NCBI RefSeq assembly: GCF_002113375.1
Contig: NZ_NEHO01000012.1
Span: forward strand, 1-64,000
DNA: 64,000 nt
From: Pseudomonas sp. R37(2017)
GTDB lineage: Bacteria; Pseudomonadota; Gammaproteobacteria; Pseudomonadales; Pseudomonadaceae
Direction: 5' to 3'
Below are positions 58,265 to 64,000 of this stretch, in pieces (the stretch's first letter is position 1; each line of letters starts with the position of its first letter). The position numbers and the translations under genes are program-made. Below the pieces are notes generated by a model that worked only from the letters and a program-made list of their open reading frames with translations, searched no databases and had not been told where the DNA came from.

Positions 58265-60163
58265 ATGAGCCACCAATCTGATTTGATCAGCGAGGACATC
58301 CTCGCCTACCTGGGCCAGCACGAACGTAAGGAACTGCTGCGCTTTCTGACCTGCGGTAACGTCGACGACGGCAAGAGCACCCTGATCGGGCGCCTGCTGC
58401 ACGACTCCAAGATGATCTACGAAGATCACCTGGAAGCGATCACCCGCGACTCGAAAAAAGTCGGCACCACCGGCGAAGACATCGACCTGGCGTTGCTGGT
58501 CGACGGCCTGCAGGCCGAGCGTGAGCAAGGCATCACCATCGATGTCGCCTACCGCTATTTCTCCACCGCCAAGCGCAAGTTCATCATTGCCGACACCCCC
58601 GGTCATGAGCAGTACACCCGCAACATGGCCACCGGTGCTTCCACCTGTGACCTGGCGATCATCCTGGTCGATGCCCGCTACGGCGTGCAGACCCAGACCC
58701 GTCGCCACAGCTTCATCGCCTCGTTGCTGGGCATCAAGCACATCGTCGTGGCCATCAACAAGATGGACCTCAAGGACTTCGACCAGGGCGTGTTCGAGTC
58801 GATCAAGGCCGACTACCTGCAGTTCGCCGAAGGCTTGAAGATGAAGCCCACCAGCATGCACTTCGTGCCGATGTCCGCTCTGAAGGGCGACAACGTGGTG
58901 AACAAGTCCGAGCGCTCGCCGTGGTACACCGGCCAGTCGCTGATGGAAATTCTCGAGACCGTGGAAGTGGCGGGTGACCGCAACTTCACCGACATGCGTT
59001 TCCCGGTGCAGTACGTCAATCGTCCGAACCTGAACTTCCGCGGTTTCGCCGGCACCCTGGCCAGCGGTATCGTCAAGAAAGGCGACGAAGTCGTGGTGCT
59101 TCCGTCGGGCAAGAGCAGCCGCGTGAAGTCCATCGTCACCTTCGAAGGTGAACTGGAACACGCAGGTCCTGGTCAGGCAGTGACGCTGACCATGGAAGAC
59201 GAAATCGACATCTCCCGTGGCGACCTGTTGGTTCACGCCGACAACGTGCCGCCGGTGACCGACAGCTTCGAAGCGATGCTGGTCTGGATGGCCGAAGAAC
59301 CGATGCTGCCGGGCAAGAAATACGACATCAAGCGCGCTACCAGTTACGTGCCGGGCTCCATTGCCAGCATCGTCCACAAGGTCGACGTCAACACCCTCGA
59401 AGAAGGTTCTGCGAGTGCGTTGCAACTGAACGAAATCGGCAAGGTCAAGATCGCGCTCGACGCGCCGATTGCCCTCGACGGTTACGACAGCAACCGCACC
59501 ACCGGTGCGTTCATCGTCATCGACCGCTTGACCAACGGTACCGTTGGCGCGGGCATGATCGTCGCCCAGCCTCTGGCGCACGGCAATGCCACGCACCACG
59601 GCAAACTGGCTCACGTCGCCACCGAAGAGCGCGCACAGCGCTTCGGCCAGCAACCGGCCACCGTGTTGTTCAGCGGTTTGTCGGGCGCGGGCAAAAGCAC
59701 CCTGGCGTATGCGGTTGAACGCAAGCTGTTCGACCTGGGTCGTGCAGTGTTCGTGCTCGATGGCCAGAACCTGCGTCACGACCTGAACAAAGGTCTGCCA
59801 CAGGATCGCGCCGGGCGTACCGAGAACTGGCGTCGTGCCGCGCACGTTGCGCGCCAGTTCAACGAAGCCGGTCTGCTGACCCTGGCGGCGTTCGTTGCGC
59901 CGAGTGCCGAAGGTCGTGAACAGGCTCGTGAGCTGATCGGCAAAGAGCGTCTGCTGACGGTCTACGTCCAGGCTTCGCCGACAGTCTGCGCCGAGCGTGA
60001 TCCGCAAGGCCTGTACGCGGCGGCCGGGGACAACATCCCGGGCGAGTCCTTCCCGTACGACGTACCGCTGGATGCCGATCTGGTGATCGACACCCAGTCC
60101 GTGTCGCTGGAAGAAGGCGTCAAGCAAGTGCTGGGTCTGCTGCGTGAGCGTGGTGCGATCTAA
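58265..60163 (+). CDS. cysNC: Bifunctional sulfate adenylyltransferase subunit 1 / APS kinase
   Basis: The N-terminal part is the GTPase subunit of ATP sulfurylase; the C-terminal part phosphorylates APS to PAPS. ATG 58265 gives 632 residues. The GTPase has GNVDDGKSTL (31-40), DTPGHEQYTRNMATG and NKMDLKDF. The CysC domain starts near 455 with P-loop GLSGAGKST (471-479), then DGQNLRHDLNKGL. The CysN-CysC fusion is the usual form in Pseudomonas. Unlike the usual cysDN arrangement, it stands about 500 nt from cysD. A repeat and a terminator follow. Confidence 0.97.
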   Translation: MSHQSDLISEDILAYLGQHERKELLRFLTCGNVDDGKSTLIGRLLHDSKMIYEDHLEAITRDSKKVGTTGEDIDLALLVDGLQAEREQGITIDVAYRYFSTAKRKFIIADTPGHEQYTRNMATGASTCDLAIILVDARYGVQTQTRRHSFIASLLGIKHIVVAINKMDLKDFDQGVFESIKADYLQFAEGLKMKPTSMHFVPMSALKGDNVVNKSERSPWYTGQSLMEILETVEVAGDRNFTDMRFPVQYVNRPNLNFRGFAGTLASGIVKKGDEVVVLPSGKSSRVKSIVTFEGELEHAGPGQAVTLTMEDEIDISRGDLLVHADNVPPVTDSFEAMLVWMAEEPMLPGKKYDIKRATSYVPGSIASIVHKVDVNTLEEGSASALQLNEIGKVKIALDAPIALDGYDSNRTTGAFIVIDRLTNGTVGAGMIVAQPLAHGNATHHGKLAHVATEERAQRFGQQPATVLFSGLSGAGKSTLAYAVERKLFDLGRAVFVLDGQNLRHDLNKGLPQDRAGRTENWRRAAHVARQFNEAGLLTLAAFVAPSAEGREQARELIGKERLLTVYVQASPTVCAERDPQGLYAAAGDNIPGESFPYDVPLDADLVIDTQSVSLEEGVKQVLGLLRERGAI

Positions 60164-60199
60164 GCTGAAAGCAGCAGGCTTTTAGCTGCAAGCTGCAAG
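60164..60199. repeat. Third GCAAGCT-type repeat after cysNC
   Basis: Directly after the cysNC stop, the sequence contains agcagcaggctt and agctgcaagctgcaag, resembling the elements flanking the four-helix-bundle gene. All three junctions of this operon therefore carry the same repeat class. Confidence 0.6.
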
Positions 60200-60200
60200 A

Positions 60201-60238
60201 AAAAGCCCGCAGGCAAGAGATTGTCTGCGGGCTTTTTT
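60201..60238 (+). terminator. Terminator of the cys operon
   Basis: aaaagcccgcag (60201-60212) pairs with ctgcgggctttt (60225-60236) around a 12-nt loop, followed by further T. The A-run on the left lets it also work for the minus-strand acyltransferase transcript. Confidence 0.9.
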
Positions 60239-60253
60239 GTGTCTGTTCAGGCC

Positions 60254-60323
60254 TCTTCGCGGGCAAGCCCTACAAGGTATGTGGTGTACGCCAAACCTGT
60301 GGGAGCGGGCTTGCCCGCGATGA
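60254..60323. repeat. REP pair, GTGGGAGCGGGCTTGCCCGCGA type
   Basis: cttcgcgggcaagccctaca (60254-60273) and ctgtgggagcgggcttgccc (60298-60317) face each other with a short spacer. The left copy is truncated at its outer end. It lies between the cys terminator and the acyltransferase stop. Confidence 0.75.
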
Positions 60324-60339
60324 GGTCGTTAAAGGCGCC

Positions 60340-61245
60340 TCAAAACTTTGCTGGATACTCCCGATGCATCTGCGCAAGCAAAGCATCCTTATCCTGCCAC
60401 AGCTGGTTTATCCAGCCCTGGAATTGCAGGCGATACTCACCATCCTGCTCGTAGTTCTTGCCGATGAACTGCGGCGGTATCCTCAGTTCTTCAAAGTGCA
60501 CCACCACGTCTGCAACGTTGCCGCACAGCAGGTCCCAAAATCCAGGTCGCCCGGCCGGGTAATGGATGGTCACGTTGACGATGGACTCCAGTTGCTCACC
60601 CATCGCATCCAGCACAAAGGCAATGCCGCCGGCCTTGGGCTTGAGCAGGTACTTGAACGGAGACTGCTGCTGGGCATGTTTGCCTTCGGTGAAGCGCGTG
60701 CCTTCGACGAAGTTGAAAATGCCCACGGGGTTGTCGCGGAATTTCGCACAGGTCTTGCGGGTGGTTTCCAGGTCCTTGCCTTTCTTTTCCGGGTGCTTCT
60801 CCAGATAGGCCTTGGAATAGCGCTTCATGAACGGAAAGCCCAGCGCCCACCAGGCCAGGCCGATCACTGGAACCCAGATCAGCTCCTGCTTGAGAAAGAA
60901 CTTCAGCGGCTGAATGCGCCGATTGAGCACGTATTGCAACACCAGGATGTCGACCCAGCTCTGGTGGTTGCTGGTGATCAGGTACGAGTGCCGATAGTCC
61001 AGGCCTTGCAGGCCGCTGATGTGCCAGCGGGTGCGACGGACCAGGTTCATCCAGCCTTTGTTGAGGCTGATCCAGGCTTCGTGGGTATGGCTCATCAACC
61101 AGCCCGAGAGGCGCTGGGTAAAGGCGAACGGCAATACCTTGACGAGCGCCACGCAGAACAGGAACGAGCAGAGCAAAATCGTGTTCAGTGCCAACAGCAA
61201 TGCGGCGATCACGCCGCGCAGCGGGGCGGGTAGAAAATCCAGCAT
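60340..61245 (-). CDS. Inner-membrane acyltransferase, YihG/PlsC family
   Basis: This 301-residue protein is a predicted 1-acyl-glycerol-3-phosphate acyltransferase-type enzyme in the inner membrane. It has an N-terminal helix (about 10-38), acyltransferase motif I NHQSWVD (His94 and Asp99), FLKQELIWVPVIGLAWWALG, motif III FVEGTRFTEGK and a motif IV-like region. It resembles E. coli YihG, which helps set phospholipid acyl composition. It starts immediately after the pta stop with no gap, so the two form one transcript. Confidence 0.9.
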   Translation of the reverse strand: MLDFLPAPLRGVIAALLLALNTILLCSFLFCVALVKVLPFAFTQRLSGWLMSHTHEAWISLNKGWMNLVRRTRWHISGLQGLDYRHSYLITSNHQSWVDILVLQYVLNRRIQPLKFFLKQELIWVPVIGLAWWALGFPFMKRYSKAYLEKHPEKKGKDLETTRKTCAKFRDNPVGIFNFVEGTRFTEGKHAQQQSPFKYLLKPKAGGIAFVLDAMGEQLESIVNVTIHYPAGRPGFWDLLCGNVADVVVHFEELRIPPQFIGKNYEQDGEYRLQFQGWINQLWQDKDALLAQMHREYPAKF

Positions 61246-63345
61246 TTACACATCCATGGTTCGGTTGGCGGCTTGAATCGCGGTCAGGGCGATGGTGTAG
61301 ACGATGTCGTCGACCTGCGCGCCGCGGGGCAAATCGTTCACCGGTTTGCGCAGGCCTTGCAGCATCGGCCCGAGGCTGACGCAGTCGGCGCTGCGCTGTA
61401 CGGCCTTGTGGGTGGTGTTGCCGGTGTTGAGGTCGGGGAACACGTACACCGTGGCGCGACCGGCCACCTGGCTGTTCGGCGCCAATTGCCGGGCCACGCT
61501 TTCGTTGGCGGCGGCGTCGTACTGCAACGGGCCGTCGATCAGCAGCGAGTGCTGTTGTTCGTGGGCCAGCAGAGTCGCCTCGCGGACTTTCTCGACTTCT
61601 TCGCCGCTGGCCGACTCGCCGCTGGAGTAGCTGATCATCGCCACCCGTGGGGTGATGCCGAAGGCGGCGGCCGAATCGGCGCTTTGCAGGGCAATCTCGG
61701 CCAGTTCGCTGGCGCTTGGGTGCGGGTTCATCACGCAATCGCCATAGACCAGCACCTCCTCTGGAAACAGCATGAAGAACACCGAGGACACCAGGGTGCA
61801 GCCAGGTGCTGTCTTGATCAGTTGCAGGGCGGGGCGGATGGTGTTGGCGGTGGTGTTGATCACACCCGAGACGAGGCCGTCGACTTCATCCAGGGCCAGC
61901 ATCATGGTGCCAATCACCACGGTGTCTTCCAGTTGTTGCTCGGCCATCGGCGCATTGAGGCTTTTGCTTTTGCGCAGCGCGACCATCGGCTCGACATAGC
62001 GCTCGCGGATCAAGTCCGGGTCGATGATTTCCAGGCCTGGCGGCAGCTCGATGCCCTGGGCGCGGGCGACGGCCTGCACGTCCTCGGGCTTGGCCAGCAA
62101 CACACAGCGGGCGATGCCACGGGCCTGGCAGATCGCGGCGGCCTGCACGGTCAACGGCTCGCTGCCTTCGGGTAACACGATGCGCTTGTTGGCTGCCTGG
62201 GCGCGCTGGATCAACTGATAGCGGAACACCGCTGGCGACAGGCGCATCTCCCGTGGCGTGCCGCAGCGCTGATGCAACCAGCTGGCATCGAGGTGGCTGG
62301 CGATGAAGTCGGTGATGATTTCAGCGCGCTCGCGATCGTCGATGGGGATTTCCTTGTTCAGGCCATTGAGCAGGTTGGCGGTGTCATAGGAGCCGGTGCT
62401 CACCGACAGCACCGGCAGTCCGGCCTGCAGCGCGCCCCGGCACAGGTCCATGATGCGTGGGTCGGGCAGGGTGTCGCTGGTCAGCAGCAGGCCGGCCAGC
62501 GGCACGCCGTTCAAGGCCGCGAGGCTGACGGCGAGGATGATGTCGTCGCGGTCGCCGGGGGTCACCACCAGCACGCCGGGCTTGAGCAACTCCACGGTGT
62601 TGCGCATGGTGCGCGCGCAAATGATGATCTTGGTCATGCGCCGGGTTTCGTAATCGCCGGCGTTGAGCACTTGCGCGCCCATCAGGTCGGCGACGTCGCG
62701 GGTGCGCGGGGCGTTCAGTTCCGGTTGGAACGGAATGCAGCCGAGCAAGCGGAAATCGCCGCTGCGCAGCAACGGCGAATGTTCCTTCAGGCGCGTGGCG
62801 AAGGCCTCCATGCTTTCCTCGGTCTTGACCTTGTTGAGGATCACGCCGAGGACTTTCGGGTCTTTCGGGCCACCGAACAATTGCGCCTGCAACTCGACGC
62901 GACCGGAGAGTTCGGTCAGCACTTCGTTTTCCGGTGCCGAGACCAGGATCACCTCGGCGTCGAGGCTCTTGGCCAGGTGCAGGTTGACCCGCGCGGCGTA
63001 ACTGGCGCTGCGGGTCGGCACCATGCCTTCGACGATCAGCACGTCCTTGCCGACGGCAGCCTGCTGATAGAGGGTGATGATTTCTTCGAGCAACTCGTCG
63101 AGCTGACCGTCGCCGAGCATGCGCTCGACATGGGCCAGACCCAGCGGCTGAGGCGGCTTCAGGCCGTGGGTGCGCGCCACCAGTTCGGTGGAACGTTCCG
63201 GGCCGGTGTCGCCCGGATGCGGCTGGGCAATCGGTTTGAAAAAGCCGACCTTGAGCCCGGCTCGCTCAAGGGTACGCACCAGCCCGAGGCTGATGGAAGT
63301 CAGACCCACACCAAAGTCGGTGGGCGCGATAAAAAAAGTTTGCAT
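61246..63345 (-). CDS. pta: Phosphate acetyltransferase, long form
   Basis: Pta converts acetyl-CoA and phosphate to acetyl phosphate and CoA, working with acetate kinase (not in this window). The 699-residue product has an N-terminal BioD-like P-loop-derived domain (IAPTDFGVGLTSISLGLVRT), a DRTGG regulatory domain (about 215-330) and the C-terminal catalytic PTA_PTB domain. The last shows VLPEGSEPLTVQAAAICQAR, VSGVINTTANTIRPALQLIK and MISYSSGESASGEEVEKVRE. It is the typical gamma-proteobacterial long form. Confidence 0.96.
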   Translation of the reverse strand: MQTFFIAPTDFGVGLTSISLGLVRTLERAGLKVGFFKPIAQPHPGDTGPERSTELVARTHGLKPPQPLGLAHVERMLGDGQLDELLEEIITLYQQAAVGKDVLIVEGMVPTRSASYAARVNLHLAKSLDAEVILVSAPENEVLTELSGRVELQAQLFGGPKDPKVLGVILNKVKTEESMEAFATRLKEHSPLLRSGDFRLLGCIPFQPELNAPRTRDVADLMGAQVLNAGDYETRRMTKIIICARTMRNTVELLKPGVLVVTPGDRDDIILAVSLAALNGVPLAGLLLTSDTLPDPRIMDLCRGALQAGLPVLSVSTGSYDTANLLNGLNKEIPIDDRERAEIITDFIASHLDASWLHQRCGTPREMRLSPAVFRYQLIQRAQAANKRIVLPEGSEPLTVQAAAICQARGIARCVLLAKPEDVQAVARAQGIELPPGLEIIDPDLIRERYVEPMVALRKSKSLNAPMAEQQLEDTVVIGTMMLALDEVDGLVSGVINTTANTIRPALQLIKTAPGCTLVSSVFFMLFPEEVLVYGDCVMNPHPSASELAEIALQSADSAAAFGITPRVAMISYSSGESASGEEVEKVREATLLAHEQQHSLLIDGPLQYDAAANESVARQLAPNSQVAGRATVYVFPDLNTGNTTHKAVQRSADCVSLGPMLQGLRKPVNDLPRGAQVDDIVYTIALTAIQAANRTMDV

Positions 63346-63405
63346 GCGGATTCTCTGGAGGTGCAGTGCAAAGGTGATGACCTATAACCGGTCGCCTACC
63401 GAATT

Positions 63406-63702
63406 TCAGTCGCCAAGGTTATCGCTAACCGAGCCTTGTGCGCACCAACCGCAGGCAAAGGGTTGGCCTATTTTTTCCTGGCGCTGCGCAGGGTCCATGA
63501 CCCAGGCGCGGGATTGCCATGGCGGCTGGTGCCGCAGGTGTTGGGTGTGGCCGCAGGAAAGCTCGGCCACCCAGTGTCCGTCCTCGTCCTGGTGAAAGCC
63601 TGTGACCGTCGAAACCCGTCTGTCCGGGTTGTGTTCGCTTTCGGACGATTGCTTCGCTAAACTTGGCCCTTCAATCTTCTTATGCAAAAGGTCTCGCCCC
63701 AT
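63406..63702 (-). CDS. DUF3565-type small protein with CGH and CGWC motifs
   Basis: This protein of up to 98 residues resembles the DUF3565 family; its function is unknown. The conserved part is VTGFHQDEDGHWVAELSCGH, then TQHLRHQPPW and the cysteine pair CGWCAQG. The spaced Cys and His residues suggest metal binding. If it starts at the ATG at 63702, the start codon overlaps that of the divergent FKBP gene by 2 nt. A TTG at 63687 with GGCGAGAC upstream would avoid this. The conserved core begins later still, so the true start is open. Confidence 0.75.
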   Translation of the reverse strand: MGRDLLHKKIEGPSLAKQSSESEHNPDRRVSTVTGFHQDEDGHWVAELSCGHTQHLRHQPPWQSRAWVMDPAQRQEKIGQPFACGWCAQGSVSDNLGD

Positions 63703-64000
63703 GCTGATCGCCGCCAATAAGGCTGTCTCCATCGACTATACCCTGACCAACGACGCTGGTGAGGTCATCGACAGCTCCGCCGGCGGCGCGCCGCTGGTCT
63801 ACCTGCAAGGCGCAGGCAACATCATCCCGGGCCTGGAAAAGGCTCTGGAAGGCAAGGCAGTCGGCGACGAGCTGAAAGTATCCGTCGAGCCTGAAGATGC
63901 CTACGGCGAATACGCTGCCGAACTGGTCAGCACCCTGAGCCGCAGCATGTTCGAAGGTGTCGACGAGCTGGAAGTGGGCATGCAGTTCCACGCTTCCGCG
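63701..64000 (+). CDS. FKBP-type peptidyl-prolyl isomerase, SlyD-like (partial)
   Basis: The first 100 codons of a SlyD-family foldase lie in the window; the gene continues past the right edge. The start has AAAAGG upstream. The product reads MLIAANKAVSIDYTLTNDAG, then the FKBP core (VIDSSAGGAPLVYLQGAGNI, IPGLEKALEGKAVGDE) and the insert-in-flap region (EDAYGEYAAELVSTLSRSMF). The His-rich metal-binding tail of SlyD cannot be judged because it is outside the window. Confidence 0.9.
   Translation, partial: MLIAANKAVSIDYTLTNDAGEVIDSSAGGAPLVYLQGAGNIIPGLEKALEGKAVGDELKVSVEPEDAYGEYAAELVSTLSRSMFEGVDELEVGMQFHASA

Overview
The window reads as chromosome of a fluorescent-group Pseudomonas. Codon use is GC-rich, genes are tightly packed, and gaps carry the inverted GAGCGAGC/GCTCGCTC palindromes typical of P. 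fluorescens-type genomes. From memory, the gene order follows the P. aeruginosa PA4442-PA4503 segment (dpp, roxSR, gat, mreBCD, tldD, rpoN, lpt, mla, his, algW, cysD/cysN) in the same relative order. No phage, insertion sequence, CRISPR array, rRNA or tRNA was seen.

Layout. (1) 1-7.0 kb, minus strand: a dipeptide uptake operon with two tandem binding proteins, an OprD-type porin, a third binding protein and the start of dppB, with strong hairpins after individual genes. (2) 7.5-12.2 kb: a periplasmic SIMPL-domain protein, the redox two-component pair RoxS/RoxR and an SbmA/BacA-type ABC exporter. (3) 12.3-20.2 kb: an accessory catabolic block with a FadR-type regulator, KdgD, ketoglutarate semialdehyde dehydrogenase, a GudP-like carrier, GarD and an AEC carrier. 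It converts galactarate to 5-dehydro-4-deoxyglucarate, then 2-oxoglutarate semialdehyde, then 2-oxoglutarate. Nearly every gap in it carries a REP pair. (4) 20.3-22.2 kb: a carboxymuconolactone-decarboxylase-family protein, a YrbG-type antiporter and an RlpA-like lipoprotein.

(5) 22.3-54.5 kb: a conserved housekeeping core in which I saw no REP element. It holds gatCAB (Gln-tRNA/Asn-tRNA amidotransferase), mreBCD-maf-rng-yhdP-nit-tldD (cell shape, RNA processing, envelope), darP and pmbA, rpoN-hpf-ptsN-rapZ-ptsO (sigma-54 and nitrogen PTS), kdsD-kdsC-lptC-lptA-lptB (Kdo synthesis and LPS export), mlaFEDCB-ibaG-murA (outer-membrane lipid asymmetry, peptidoglycan) and hisG-hisD-hisC. (6) 54.5-64 kb: algW protease, a Nif3-like protein, cysD, a small four-helix-bundle gene lodged between cysD and cysNC, a YihG-type acyltransferase, pta, a DUF3565-type protein and the start of a SlyD-like FKBP.

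Most of the window is well-understood core genome. The most unusual points are: the four-helix-bundle gene inside the sulfate-activation operon, bounded by inverted 13-bp repeats that also supply the cysNC ribosome-binding site; an apparent ATT start for mreC; a shared operator-like motif before the galactarate regulator and kdgD; a terminator-like structure between hisG and hisD; and the abrupt absence of REP pairs across the 32-kb core. All calls come from reading the sequence and family knowledge; no database search was run.
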